DNA of 64,000 bases from Candidatus Parcubacteria bacterium (GTDB lineage: Bacteria > Patescibacteria > Paceibacteria > UBA9973 > UBA918). Numbering within the stretch: position 1 is the first letter of the stretch; each line of letters begins with the position of its first letter. The position numbers and the translations under genes are program-made. The DNA lies in the NCBI GenBank assembly GCA_021731405.1, contig JAKFXN010000002.1, positions 1-64,000 on the forward strand, read 5' to 3'. The notes beneath the pieces were generated by a model. It did not search any database. It had not been told where the DNA came from and was given only the letters and a program-made list of their open reading frames with translations. Of this stretch, positions 16,939-25,190 are shown in pieces.

Positions 16939-18312
16939 TTAAGCAGGTACGAAGGTAAGAGCCTTACCAGACTTGTCACTTCGGCCAGTTCGACCAATAC
17001 GGTGCACATAGTCTTCGTAGGTTCCTGGAAGGTCGTAGTTGATTACGTGTGAGACATCGTCAACGTGAATACCACGAGCAGCTACGTCAGTAGCAACGAG
17101 TACTTGTACTCGACCGTCTTTGAAGTTCTTAAGCGCACGTTGTCGTTGAACATGTGACTTGTTGCCGTGGATAGCATCAGCTTTGATGCCAGCATGTACG
17201 AGTTCAAGACTAAGCTTTTCTACACTGTGCTTCATAGCACCAAAGATAATCACGCGAGTAAAAGCTTCGGTCTTAAGAAGGTCGACGAGGGTCGTGAACT
17301 TATTGTGGTGTTCGTATCGAACAACGTCTTGAGTAACACTGCTGGTAATGTCTGTCTTTCGTACTGAAACCGTTATTGGGTTACGTAGAAATTCATGTAC
17401 CAACCCTTCAACGCTCTTAGACATAGTTGCTGAGAAGAAGAGAGTCTCTCGTTCATCAGGAATATCTTTAAGGATTTCACGCATATCATGGATGAATCCC
17501 ATATCAAGCATTCGGTCAGCTTCATCGAAGATAACAGTTGTAATACCACCTGGTTTTATGTGTCCACGGTCAATAAGGTCTTGAACACGTCCTGGGGTAC
17601 CGATAATAAAATGATTCTTGCGTCGTAGACCACTAATTTGTGGGCGAATATTCATTCCACCAACACAAACGGTTGAGTAGAGGTTCATTCGTGGAGTAAG
17701 TTTACGAAGTTCTTGTTCAATTTGTATTGCAAGTTCGCGAGTCGGGGTAAGGATAAGTGCGCAGCGTCCTCGGTCTTTAAGAGTCTTTTGAATAACAGGA
17801 ATCAAGAAGGCAGCTGTTTTACCGGTACCAGTTTGTGCTAGTCCAACAACATCGTGTCCGTCAAGAATGTAGGGAATAACCTGATCTTGAATTGCACTTG
17901 GTACTACAAGCCCCGCCTCAGCAATCGTTTCAGCGAGCGCCTTATCAAGACCAAAGTCGTTGAAAGTATGCTTAGCTTCGTATGGAGCCTCAGCTACTGG
18001 TTTAGCAGGGTTAAGGTTAATGAACTTTGATACGTCAAAGGTGCTCATAACACGGCCTCGGCCTCGGCCGCCACTTCGGCCTCCGCCAAATGATGAACGT
18101 CCGCCTGAAGAGCGTCCGCCAGAATATCCGCCTCGTGACGAAGAAGATGAACCACCGCGTGAATAGCCCCCGGTACGAGGACCAGAGCTAGGACGAGCAG
18201 AATATGAACGCTCACCGCCCCCAGTGCGAGCACTAGAAGATGAACTACTATTAAAAGGTCGACGGGTACGTCCCGCCATTGGTCGACTAGGTCGACCAGA
18301 TGAATTTGGCAT
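16939..18312 (-). CDS. DEAD-box RNA helicase with N-terminal RG/SG-rich tail
   Basis: 457 aa. Residues 1-88 are Ser/Gly/Arg-rich with many RGG/GGR units. Then come the helicase core motifs: Q motif, AQTGTGKT (Walker A), PTRELA, DEAD (VIFDEADRMLDMG), SAT, VLVATDVAARGIHV and HRIGRTGR. This is an ATP-dependent RNA unwinding enzyme of the RhlE/CsdA type, used in ribosome assembly or RNA turnover. The RG-rich tail is usually C-terminal in bacteria; here it is at the N-terminus and the protein stops right after the helicase core. The leader is about 120 nt (see next entry). Confidence 0.93.
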   Translation of the reverse strand: MPNSSGRPSRPMAGRTRRPFNSSSSSSARTGGGERSYSARPSSGPRTGGYSRGGSSSSSRGGYSGGRSSGGRSSFGGGRSGGRGRGRVMSTFDVSKFINLNPAKPVAEAPYEAKHTFNDFGLDKALAETIAEAGLVVPSAIQDQVIPYILDGHDVVGLAQTGTGKTAAFLIPVIQKTLKDRGRCALILTPTRELAIQIEQELRKLTPRMNLYSTVCVGGMNIRPQISGLRRKNHFIIGTPGRVQDLIDRGHIKPGGITTVIFDEADRMLDMGFIHDMREILKDIPDERETLFFSATMSKSVEGLVHEFLRNPITVSVRKTDITSSVTQDVVRYEHHNKFTTLVDLLKTEAFTRVIIFGAMKHSVEKLSLELVHAGIKADAIHGNKSHVQRQRALKNFKDGRVQVLVATDVAARGIHVDDVSHVINYDLPGTYEDYVHRIGRTGRSDKSGKALTFVPA

Positions 18313-18466
18313 TATTTTGTTTACTTAGGGAATTCAGTGAATTCCGGGCTGTGCAGTAGATAAATTCAATCGTGGCTATCTAACAGATATATAGATTGTG
18401 GCTTAAGAGCCCTACACGAGAATCTCAAGGTGTTTATACAATAACATCATTATATTTATAAGTCAA
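18313..18466 (-). promoter_or_regulatory. Promoter and long 5' UTR of the DEAD-box helicase
   Basis: Minus-strand TTGACT (18461-18466), 17-nt spacer, TATTGT (18438-18443) predicts a start near 18431, about 120 nt before the ATG. The leader can form GGCT-CTTA-AGCC and a GAATTC-ACT-GAATTC hairpin near the start. A long structured leader is typical of cold-induced helicase genes; regulation by cold is inference. Confidence 0.55.
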
Positions 18467-18477
18467 TACGTATGAGG

Positions 18478-18514
18478 AGAAAAAGAAAACACACCACTCG
18501 CGAAGAGAGGTGTG
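18478..18514 (-). terminator. Terminator of the 104-aa membrane protein gene
   Basis: CACACC(A)CTC pairs with GAG(A)GGTGTG; on the minus strand the stem is followed by TTTTCTTTTTC. Confidence 0.75.
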
Positions 18515-18533
18515 AATGTGGGGAACAAAGGGT

Positions 18534-18848
18534 TTATTGAACACGGAAGAGCAAAAGCACTTGCCAGAGTGCCCAACCCCAGGGAGTGAGGGTGACTGCA
18601 CCGACAATGCACCCTAGGATGGTCAGAAAGCAAAACCTTTGGTTTTGCTTTGGCGTATTCTTTTTACCCAAGCCAACAACGATGAAACTGAGAGAGATTC
18701 CAAGCAAGATGCCAAACCAGGCGAAGCTGGGAATGTTGTCCACCATCGCTGACTTGCTCATGGTGTGTATGTCAAACTCCTTGACCAGTACAACGCTTAG
18801 CGCTGAAACTAGCAGTGCTATGAAAAAGTAGGCATGACTTTTGGACAT
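18534..18848 (-). CDS. Small membrane protein, MSKS type, copy 1
   Basis: 104 aa with three hydrophobic segments (about 5-24, 42-62, 74-99) and a Trp-rich end (GWALWQVLLLFRV). It has its own promoter, an AGGGG-type ribosome site and a terminator. It begins MSKS like the 99-aa protein at 19584, which has a similar size, layout and GW-x-x-WQ end, so the two look like distant paralogues flanking a lysozyme-like gene. Function unknown. Confidence 0.7.
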   Translation of the reverse strand: MSKSHAYFFIALLVSALSVVLVKEFDIHTMSKSAMVDNIPSFAWFGILLGISLSFIVVGLGKKNTPKQNQRFCFLTILGCIVGAVTLTPWGWALWQVLLLFRVQ

Positions 18849-18893
18849 ATGGAAACCCCTTAAAAGATGATTTTTGAAGAACCGTCAAAGCAA

Positions 18894-18921
18894 ACAATAC
18901 AACTTTATTTCAAAAAATCAA
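18894..18921 (-). promoter_or_regulatory. Promoter of MSKS copy 1
   Basis: TTGATT (18916-18921), 16-nt spacer, TATTGT (18894-18899), minus strand; the leader is about 40 nt. Confidence 0.55.
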
Positions 18922-18940
18922 TAGAGTTGGTTATTTGCTA

Positions 18941-18979
18941 AAAAAGAAAAGACCTACAAGCTGGGGAGCCTGTAGGTCT
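18941..18979 (-). terminator. Terminator of the lysozyme-like gene
   Basis: AGACCTACA (18950-18958) pairs with TGTAGGTCT (18971-18979); the minus-strand side runs into TTTTCTTTTTT. Confidence 0.85.
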
Positions 18980-18983
18980 AGGA

Positions 18984-19433
18984 TTACCCGCGTTTTATCA
19001 GGCGATAGTGCTTTTTCCAGCAGTGAGAGGAAGCTGCCCAAGGGGACAAGCCGCGCTCATCATAGAGGTGGCGCACATAAGCCAGATACTGGTCAGTCCG
19101 ATTTGGATTAAGACCCATCTTCTTCATTTCAGGTTCATGTACCCGCATGAGTACTTGAAATACTCCTTTTGCGGATGAACCATCACGATTTTGGATGAGT
19201 TGACCATTTTCGCGGTGAACAAGTCCGGATGATTCACAGTTTGCGACGTGCACCATATAGGGCGCGTCAGGGAACCACTCACGGATCTTTTCTGCTATCT
19301 GCTTGCCTTCACTGGTGGTGGGGCGGACAGGTGGCAGCTCGGATACTTTGTCTGCTTTTGCAGCGTTTGGCAGGGAAGCTCCTGACGCCAAACAGAAGAA
19401 CAGGAAAAGTACTCGAGATTTTTTAAAGAACAT
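18984..19433 (-). CDS. Secreted lysozyme-like (transglycosylase-type) protein
   Basis: 149 aa from the ATG at 19433, which gives a clean signal peptide (MFFKKSRVLFLFFCLASG, cleavage near NAAKA). The longer frame up to 19502 lacks this logic. The mature domain has CESSGLVHRENGQ...GVFQVL...LAYVRHLYDERGLSPWAASSHCW, with a catalytic Glu in CES and the G-x-F-Q and W-x-x-S/C-W features of the small lysozyme-like fold common in CPR. It would cut peptidoglycan glycan strands outside the cell. It has its own terminator and is flanked by two similar small membrane proteins. Confidence 0.82.
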   Translation of the reverse strand: MFFKKSRVLFLFFCLASGASLPNAAKADKVSELPPVRPTTSEGKQIAEKIREWFPDAPYMVHVANCESSGLVHRENGQLIQNRDGSSAKGVFQVLMRVHEPEMKKMGLNPNRTDQYLAYVRHLYDERGLSPWAASSHCWKKHYRLIKRG

Positions 19434-19528
19434 CAACAAAACGTAAGGCCTTTCAAACAATTGTAGGTTGACTGGTGAACAAGTATTGCCTCCAAACCCC
19501 ATGACGAATCAAGTGGGCTTTTCTTACA

Positions 19529-19566
19529 AAAGAAAACACCACTCTTTTGAAGGAAGCGGTGTTTTT
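19529..19566 (-). terminator. Terminator of MSKS copy 2
   Basis: AAAACACC (19533-19540) pairs with GGTGTTTT (19558-19565); the minus-strand 3' side runs into TTTTCTTTTG. Confidence 0.75.
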
Positions 19567-19583
19567 TGGCCGACCTACCGAGG

Positions 19584-19883
19584 TCAGGAGCCAAAGAGCG
19601 CGATGCGTGCTTGCCAGAACGACCAACCCAAGAGGAAGGTTGTCGGCATGGCCCACATCAGCTGTACGCTGAGGCTCTTCACGGCAGCAAGCGCTTGCTC
19701 AGCGTTCTTGGTGCCGATGAGTGCTGCCACCCCTCCGACGCAGAGGCCTGAAACAGAGAGTATGGCGACTGGGATGAGGACCATCTCCGGCGAGAGGGTG
19801 TGGAGATTGAGCATCCCAATCACACCCATGGTGACAATGCCGAGCAGGAAGACGAGAAAGACACGGAGCAGTGATTTGGACAT
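19584..19883 (-). CDS. Small membrane protein, MSKS type, copy 2
   Basis: 99 aa, three hydrophobic stretches (about 6-26, 33-58, 76-95), ending GWSFWQARIALFGS. A good Shine-Dalgarno (GGAG, 8 nt before the ATG), a consensus promoter and a terminator make it an independent gene. It resembles the 104-aa protein at 18534 in start, size and end. Unknown role; its position by a lysozyme-like enzyme hints at an envelope or immunity function (weak inference). Confidence 0.7.
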   Translation of the reverse strand: MSKSLLRVFLVFLLGIVTMGVIGMLNLHTLSPEMVLIPVAILSVSGLCVGGVAALIGTKNAEQALAAVKSLSVQLMWAMPTTFLLGWSFWQARIALFGS

Positions 19884-19923
19884 GAGAGTTCTCCAGATGT
19901 TGAAAAGGGCGGTACCAAACTAT

Positions 19924-19952
19924 ATAATAGCACAAATTACTCTAAAAGTCAA
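19924..19952 (-). promoter_or_regulatory. Promoter of MSKS copy 2
   Basis: TTGACT (19947-19952), 17-nt spacer, TATTAT (19924-19929) on the minus strand, with a leader of about 35 nt carrying a Shine-Dalgarno. Confidence 0.75.
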
Positions 19953-20059
19953 TAAAGACCTCAAAATAGGCTTGAGTACACAGTTTGATTTTTGTTTTGG
20001 GTGTTTTTGTGATAGCATACGGGCGCAAAAACAACTAAGGTGTTTTTGGGTACACACTC

Positions 20060-20830
20060 ATGTTTTCACTCATTCCAATAGCTCACGCGGCTGAAGAAGC
20101 CGGCATTCATGTCGCTTTGAAGCCATATATTGTAGGCCACTTCTTTGGTGTACCCATTACTGCTACCCTCATCACTACTTGGCTCACCATGGCCTTTCTC
20201 ATCACACTTTTCTTCTTTATAAGTCGAAAGCCATCTCTTATTCCTAAAAAAGCGCAAAGTATTGCTGAGATGGTTGTTGGTGGAGTATATGACTATATGA
20301 GTGATGTGCTCGAGAGTCGCAAGATGGCCCTCACATATTTCCCAATTGTGATGACCATCTTCATTTTTGTGCTCGCTCTCAACTGGATAGGACTTCTACC
20401 AGGAGTTACCGCTATCGGTCTCAATCATGACGGACACTTCACACCACTCTTATATCCAGCTGCTACTGATCTCAATATTACTATCGCATTTGCGATTATT
20501 GCGTTTCTCACCATTGAGATAGCTGGGGTAGTGGCACTTGGTACCTTCAAGTATATTGGAAAGTTTATCAACTTCCATTCACCACTTGCGTTTATCATTG
20601 GCCTCATTGAACTTATTTCGGAAATGGCACGACTCATCTCGTTTTCATTCCGACTTTTCGGAAATATCTTTGCAGGGAAGACGCTCTTGGTGGTGATTAT
20701 GTTCTTTGTCCCATACATCGTCCCTGTGCCGCTGTATGCCTTTGAACTCTTTGTTGGATTTATTCAGGCATTTATTTTTGCCATCCTGACATTGTTCTTC
20801 ATCAAGATTGCCGTGGCGGAACCGCATTAG
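20060..20830 (+). CDS. atpB: ATP synthase Fo subunit a
   Basis: 256 aa, five or six membrane helices. The essential Arg lies in SFSFRLFGNIFAGKTLL (near residue 197), and the last helices contain FIQAFIFAILTLFFIKIA. It forms the proton path against the c-ring. The N-terminal segment has an AHAAEEA end like a cleaved signal. First gene of the operon; the direct repeat GGTGTTTTTG occurs twice in its upstream region, but no consensus promoter is clear. Confidence 0.96.
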   Translation: MFSLIPIAHAAEEAGIHVALKPYIVGHFFGVPITATLITTWLTMAFLITLFFFISRKPSLIPKKAQSIAEMVVGGVYDYMSDVLESRKMALTYFPIVMTIFIFVLALNWIGLLPGVTAIGLNHDGHFTPLLYPAATDLNITIAFAIIAFLTIEIAGVVALGTFKYIGKFINFHSPLAFIIGLIELISEMARLISFSFRLFGNIFAGKTLLVVIMFFVPYIVPVPLYAFELFVGFIQAFIFAILTLFFIKIAVAEPH

Positions 20831-20839
20831 TGGGTAATC

Positions 20840-20871
20840 ACGAGTCCCGTAAATAATTGGGCGTGACTCGT
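20840..20871 (+). other. Stem-loop between atpB and atpE
   Basis: ACGAGTC (20840-20846) pairs with GACTCGT (20865-20871), with further C-G pairs inside. No T-run follows, so it is probably not a terminator. It lies 40 nt before the atpE start. Confidence 0.6.
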
Positions 20872-20910
20872 ACTTGTCCATTAATCATTATTAAAAATTA
20901 AAGTAATCAT

Positions 20911-21174
20911 ATGACAGAATTTGAAGTTGCAATGCAAGTTGCACAACTAAACGCCGACTCTATGAAAGCAGTTGCTATGGCACTGGCTGCAGGAGTAGGT
21001 GTGCTTGGTCCAGGTATCGGTATCGGTATGCTCGTTGCGCGTGCACTTGAAGCTATCGGACGAAACCCAGAAGCAGCCGGAAAGATCCAAGCTACAATGT
21101 TCATCGGTATCGCTTTCGTTGAAGCTTTGGCCATCTTTGCTCTAGTAGTAGCTTTCGTAATCAAGTTCGCTTAA
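20911..21174 (+). CDS. atpE: ATP synthase Fo subunit c
   Basis: 87 aa hairpin of two helices. The polar loop is ARALEAIGRNPEA and the ion-binding Glu is in GIAFVEALAIFALVVAFV. Helix 1 has PGIGIG where Na+ types carry Gln, and Ala follows the Glu rather than Ser-Thr, so the ring is probably H+-driven. No Shine-Dalgarno, although c is needed in many copies; the flanking stem-loops may instead raise stability or translation (inference). Confidence 0.96.
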   Translation: MTEFEVAMQVAQLNADSMKAVAMALAAGVGVLGPGIGIGMLVARALEAIGRNPEAAGKIQATMFIGIAFVEALAIFALVVAFVIKFA

Positions 21175-21175
21175 A

Positions 21176-21295
21176 TTCTTTTCTGGCTTACGCCATCTGC
21201 TTTGTCGCAGTACAGAAAATTTTTATCACCGTACGCTTGTACGGCTCCCAAAATTTTCTTTCTGCTCCGCGCATCTGGTGCAATCCAAAAAAGAA
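21176..21295 (+). repeat. Long stem-loop element, copy 1 (atpE/atpF)
   Basis: The outer arm 21176-21195 pairs with 21276-21295 (16 of 20 pairs plus one wobble). The inner arm AGAAAATTTT (21214-21223) pairs with 21250-21259, and the apex CCGTAC-GCTT-GTACGG is at 21229-21244. Shared blocks with copy 2 at 26544-26666: CATCTrCTTTGTyGC, ATCAC, GTACGCT, CTC-CAA-ATTTT and CGCG-ATCTG-TG. Confidence 0.75.
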
Positions 21296-21359
21296 TTACC
21301 TAGAAGTGAACAAAATCAGAAGTAACTCTCTTTATTAACCACAAACTCTAGCAAAACAT

Positions 21360-21806
21360 ATGGATGAAATCATAAATGCCTTTGGTATCGACGGACGTCT
21401 CATCATCATTCAGGTGGTGAACTTCGGTATCTTGATGGTGGCTTTGGGATATTTTCTCTACAAGCCTATTCTTCGTATTCTTAAAGAGCGCGAAGATAAA
21501 ATCACTCAAGGACTTAAGGATGCTGAAGATGCTGCCAAGGCAAAAGAAGAGGCTGGTGTTGAAAAACAAACCATTCTCACAGGTGCACATATGGAAGCTG
21601 GGGAAGTGGCTAAGCGCGCCAAAGTTGCCGCTGATAGTCAGGCTTCAGAGATAGTAGCTGGAGCGCAAGAAAAAGCAGCAGCGGTCTTGTCTGATGCTGA
21701 AGTAAAACGTGAACAAATCAAAGCACAAGCACTTAAAGAGAGTGAAAAAGAAATTGCTTCTCTCGCTGTTTTGGCCGCAGAGAAAGTACTTCGCGAGCAA
21801 GCATAG
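21360..21806 (+). CDS. atpF: ATP synthase Fo subunit b
   Basis: 148 aa. One membrane helix (about 14-36, LIIIQVVNFGILMVALGYFLYKP) leads into a long charged Ala/Glu/Lys-rich coiled coil (LKEREDKITQGLKDAEDAAKAK onward). It forms the peripheral stalk as a dimer. Typical length and position before delta. Confidence 0.93.
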   Translation: MDEIINAFGIDGRLIIIQVVNFGILMVALGYFLYKPILRILKEREDKITQGLKDAEDAAKAKEEAGVEKQTILTGAHMEAGEVAKRAKVAADSQASEIVAGAQEKAAAVLSDAEVKREQIKAQALKESEKEIASLAVLAAEKVLREQA

Positions 21807-21820
21807 CTTTTTGTCTTCTT

Positions 21821-22201
21821 ATGAAACAAGCGTATATCACAGCCTTAACCGAAGCTCTCCTCAATACAAAAGATATTGACGGAGCGCTTTCAAGTACACA
21901 TGCTCTTCTCATTAAGAAAGGACACGTGCGACTTTGGCCATCAGTGCTCAAAGGAGTGGTTGCCGCGCTTGAGAAAAAGGAAGTAGATGACACCCCGCGC
22001 GTGATTGTAGCTAAAGAATCAGCTAAGAGTAGTGAAGCCCTTCAAAAGGCTTTAGCGGCACTTGCTGTTACAAGCAAAACAGAAAAAGTTGAGATTGATA
22101 GTTCGCTCATCGGCGGATTTGTTGTTCAGTACAAGGATAAGATGGTTGATGGTAGCTACAAGCGAGCCCTCATCGATCTGTACCGAAAAGTCACCAAATA
22201 A
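21821..22201 (+). CDS. atpH: ATP synthase F1 subunit delta (short)
   Basis: 126 aa against about 175-180 in most bacteria. The C-terminal signature is present (SLIGGFVVQYKDKMVDGSYKRALIDLYRK), which joins the peripheral stalk; the N-terminal six-helix domain is shortened. Identity is fixed by position between b and alpha. The reduction fits the general trimming of CPR proteins. Confidence 0.88.
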   Translation: MKQAYITALTEALLNTKDIDGALSSTHALLIKKGHVRLWPSVLKGVVAALEKKEVDDTPRVIVAKESAKSSEALQKALAALAVTSKTEKVEIDSSLIGGFVVQYKDKMVDGSYKRALIDLYRKVTK

Positions 22202-22239
22202 TTATTCATTCACCACAGTTTACTAATTCATTATTTATT

Positions 22240-23811
22240 ATGAGTACACCAATCATTGCAAGAATTAAAAAGGAAATCGAGAATCTAAACACAGCTGCAC
22301 TTCCAGAAGAAATCGGAGTGGTGGTTAGTGTTGGAGACGGTATTGCTGAAATCGAAGGACTCACTGACGCCCAGATGATGGAGATGGTGGCCTTTGAGTC
22401 AGGCGAAGGAGAGAAGCTTGCTGACTCTATCAAGAGTGAGAAGGCTCTCTTTGGTCTTATCTTGAACCTTGAAGAAGATACGGTAAAAGTAGTGGTGCTT
22501 GGTGAAAGTAATATGGTGAAAGAAGGTATGCGTGTGCGCCGCACTGGCAAGCTACTTTCTGTTCCAGTTGGAGCAGGAATTGTGGGTCGAGTGGTAAACA
22601 CACTTGGTGAACCAATTGATGGAAAGGGAGCGATTGCGACCGACAAAGATATGCCAATCGAACGAGTGGCGTACGGTGTAATGGATCGTTCAAGTGTGAA
22701 CGAACCAATCCACACTGGCATCAAGGCGATCGATTCTATGATCCCAATCGGTCGTGGTCAGCGCGAGCTTATCATTGGTGACCGAGGTACTGGAAAGACA
22801 ACTATCGCTATCGACACTATCATCAACCAAAAGTACGAGCCAAAAGAAAAACGCCCAATTTGTATTTATGTAGCCATTGGTCAAAAGCGGTCAAAGACTG
22901 CGAGTATCATGGCAAAACTAGAAGCTGCCGGAGCACTTGAATACACTACTATTGTAGCTACTTCAGCTGCTGAAGCTTCACCACTCCTTTTCCTTGCACC
23001 ATTTGCAGGAGTAGCGATTGGTGAATACTTCATGGAGCAAGGGAAAGACGTGGTGATTGTATTTGATGACCTCTCTAAGCACGCGGTGGCGTACCGACAA
23101 ATGTCACTTCTACTTCGTCGCCCACCAGGACGAGAAGCGTACCCAGGAGATATTTTCTACCTTCACTCACGACTCTTGGAGCGTTCAGCGAAGTTATCTG
23201 CTGAGCTTGGTGGAGGTTCTATTACCGCGCTACCTATTATTGAGACACAAGAAGGAGACGTTTCTGCGTACATCCCAACCAACGTAATTTCTATTACTGA
23301 CGGACAGATTTTCCTTGAAACAGACTTGTTCAACAAGGGTATTCGCCCAGCCCTCAACGTAGGTATTTCGGTATCTCGTGTAGGTTCTTCAGCACAGACC
23401 AAGGCGATGAAGAAAGTGGCCGGAAAGATTCGACTTGAGCTCGCGCAGTTCCGTGAACTTGAAGCTTTCATGCAGTTCGCTTCAGACCTCGATGAAGATA
23501 CTAAGAAGCGTATCGACAGTGGACGAAAGTACGTAGAACTCCTTAAGCAGCGCCAAAACGAACCAATGCCATTTTACAAGCAAGTGGTTTCTATCTACGC
23601 TGCCAACAATGGACTCTTTGATAATGCTTCTCCAACAGTAGTGTCACAGATGGAAGTTGAATTCTTGAGTTTTATCGCTCGTGACCGAAAAGAAATCTTC
23701 GACACCATTGAAACAGGACGTGAACTTACTGACGACGTTGTGGCAAAAATTAACACTGCCATGACAGACTTCAAAGAGGCGAACGCAAAGTTCTATACGG
23801 TAGCAAAATAA
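22240..23811 (+). CDS. atpA: ATP synthase F1 subunit alpha
   Basis: 523 aa. Walker A GDRGTGKT (near residue 179), VYVAIGQKRSKTASI, arginine-finger region PALNVGISVSRVGSSAQ, and C-terminal helical domain. It forms the non-catalytic nucleotide sites of the hexamer. Full length and apparently intact. Confidence 0.97.
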   Translation: MSTPIIARIKKEIENLNTAALPEEIGVVVSVGDGIAEIEGLTDAQMMEMVAFESGEGEKLADSIKSEKALFGLILNLEEDTVKVVVLGESNMVKEGMRVRRTGKLLSVPVGAGIVGRVVNTLGEPIDGKGAIATDKDMPIERVAYGVMDRSSVNEPIHTGIKAIDSMIPIGRGQRELIIGDRGTGKTTIAIDTIINQKYEPKEKRPICIYVAIGQKRSKTASIMAKLEAAGALEYTTIVATSAAEASPLLFLAPFAGVAIGEYFMEQGKDVVIVFDDLSKHAVAYRQMSLLLRRPPGREAYPGDIFYLHSRLLERSAKLSAELGGGSITALPIIETQEGDVSAYIPTNVISITDGQIFLETDLFNKGIRPALNVGISVSRVGSSAQTKAMKKVAGKIRLELAQFRELEAFMQFASDLDEDTKKRIDSGRKYVELLKQRQNEPMPFYKQVVSIYAANNGLFDNASPTVVSQMEVEFLSFIARDRKEIFDTIETGRELTDDVVAKINTAMTDFKEANAKFYTVAK

Positions 23812-23825
23812 AGGTCTAAACCTCT

Positions 23826-24734
23826 ATGGCACTTAAACAAATTAAAAACAAAATAATCTCGACCAAAAAAACCGGCAAGGTGACAAAGGCGATGGAAGCT
23901 GTTTCGGCAGTGAAAATGCGCAAGAGTCAAGAACGAGCGTTTTTGTGTCGGCCGTATGTACACGCTGCTCTTCGGATTCTTTCTCGTGTAGCACAATCTG
24001 AAGCGGTTACTACTCATCCGCTGGTGGTAAAGCGAGAGACAGGGAAGACACTCTTGGTAGTGGTAACCAGTGACAAGGGTCTGGCTGGAAGTGTAAACAG
24101 TGCTGTATTGAAGAAGGTTGAGAAGTTCAAAGCTAGTGGTGAAGATTTTGCCATGATTGCGGTTGGTCGCAAGGCTGTTGAGTTTGCTCTACGCGAGAAG
24201 ATTGAACTTCTTGGTGAATACACTAACGTGCACGATGAGGTAACTATTGAAGATGTAAAAGAAATTGTTACTAAAATACAAACTGCTTTTGCAGAAGTGG
24301 GAGTATACAAGAAAGTAGAAATCATCTACCAAAACTTCCTCTCCACCTTTGAGCAAGAGGCAACAATGCGAAAAGTGCTCCCGCTCGATACAGCAGAGGT
24401 GCATTTCATGATGCGTGGTATTCGTCCACGACACGGAAAGTTTAGTGAAGATACGGTGCCCGCAGACAAAATGATTGATCATACTATCGAGCCAAGCGCA
24501 GAGGTAGTTTTCAATACCCTCATCCCACAGCTGATTGAGATTATTGTTTTCCATGCGTTCCTTGAGAGTAAGGCGTCAGAGCACTCAGCGCGTATGGTGG
24601 CGATGAAGAACGCAACTGACAAGAGTAAAGAAGTAGCGAAGTTCCTTACCCTCAAGTTTAACAAGGCTCGTCAAGCGGCGATTACAGCGGAAGTAGCCGA
24701 AATTACTGGTGGTATGGAAGCCATGAAAAAGTAA
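23826..24734 (+). CDS. atpG: ATP synthase F1 subunit gamma
   Basis: 302 aa. The N-terminal helix is MALKQIKNKIISTKKTGKVTKAMEAVSAVKM and the C-terminal helix ends ARQAAITAEVAEITGGMEAM. Between them is the Rossmann-like domain with TSDKGLAGSVNSAV. It is the rotating shaft. Followed after 5 bp by a membrane protein gene that is not a usual member of the operon. Confidence 0.95.
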   Translation: MALKQIKNKIISTKKTGKVTKAMEAVSAVKMRKSQERAFLCRPYVHAALRILSRVAQSEAVTTHPLVVKRETGKTLLVVVTSDKGLAGSVNSAVLKKVEKFKASGEDFAMIAVGRKAVEFALREKIELLGEYTNVHDEVTIEDVKEIVTKIQTAFAEVGVYKKVEIIYQNFLSTFEQEATMRKVLPLDTAEVHFMMRGIRPRHGKFSEDTVPADKMIDHTIEPSAEVVFNTLIPQLIEIIVFHAFLESKASEHSARMVAMKNATDKSKEVAKFLTLKFNKARQAAITAEVAEITGGMEAMKK

Positions 24735-24739
24735 ACAAT

Positions 24740-25105
24740 ATGAGAGTTTCAACCATATCAAAAATAATTCTACTCGCTTGCCAACTATTTGTAATCTGGA
24801 CGCTGGTTTTTAGTGCTGTAGATTGGGCTCAACTCGTTTTAATTAGTCCTTTCGGTCTATTCGCCTTCTTTGGATCGTTTGTATACCTCATTGCCAAGAT
24901 AAAAAAGTCAGGAATGAGTATGCCGACACTGTCGCCGACTCAGTTTATAAAAAATATGGAAGCGCCTGACCAGGTTGAACCTGTTAAAGAGTCTGTAAAA
25001 AATGACAGAAGCAAACTAGGTACTCTTTTTGATACTACGGTTTATGTGCTGTCGCTTTGTTTTGCGTTTAGTCCATTAATACTATTCTTTGTACTTGTTT
25101 TGTAG
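24740..25105 (+). CDS. Unrecognised membrane protein inside the ATP synthase operon
   Basis: 121 aa. Two membrane helices at the N-terminus (about 7-27 and 32-53), a charged loop (KKSGMSMPTLSPTQ...KNDRSK), and one or two helices at the C-terminus (about 95-120). It begins 5 bp after atpG and ends before atpD, so it is co-transcribed. It is not subunit i: AtpI normally comes first in the operon and looks different. Candidate assembly factor or accessory subunit (inference). Confidence 0.7.
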   Translation: MRVSTISKIILLACQLFVIWTLVFSAVDWAQLVLISPFGLFAFFGSFVYLIAKIKKSGMSMPTLSPTQFIKNMEAPDQVEPVKESVKNDRSKLGTLFDTTVYVLSLCFAFSPLILFFVLVL

Positions 25106-25111
25106 TACTTA

Positions 25112-25157
25112 GTGATAAGTGAGTCATTGATTCATTTATCACTCGGTAGTACCGAGT
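25112..25157 (+). other. Two overlapping stem-loops before atpD
   Basis: GTGATAA (25112-25118) pairs with TTATCAC (25136-25142), and ACTCGGTA-G-TACCGAGT (25141-25157) is a perfect hairpin. They share two bases, so they compete at the edge. No T-run follows. Confidence 0.6.
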
Positions 25158-25190
25158 TTCAAACACAATTATTAAAAAAACAAATTTATT

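Noticed and set aside
18984..19502. Long N-terminal form of the lysozyme-like gene
   Set aside because: The extra 23 residues would hide the signal peptide; the ATG at 19433 gives a normal one.
19468..20094. 208-codon plus-strand frame
   Set aside because: It runs through a terminator, the antisense of the 99-aa gene and the atpB promoter region; composition is not protein-like.
21176..21295. Transcription terminator after atpE
   Set aside because: No T-run follows the stem, and the operon continues into atpF.
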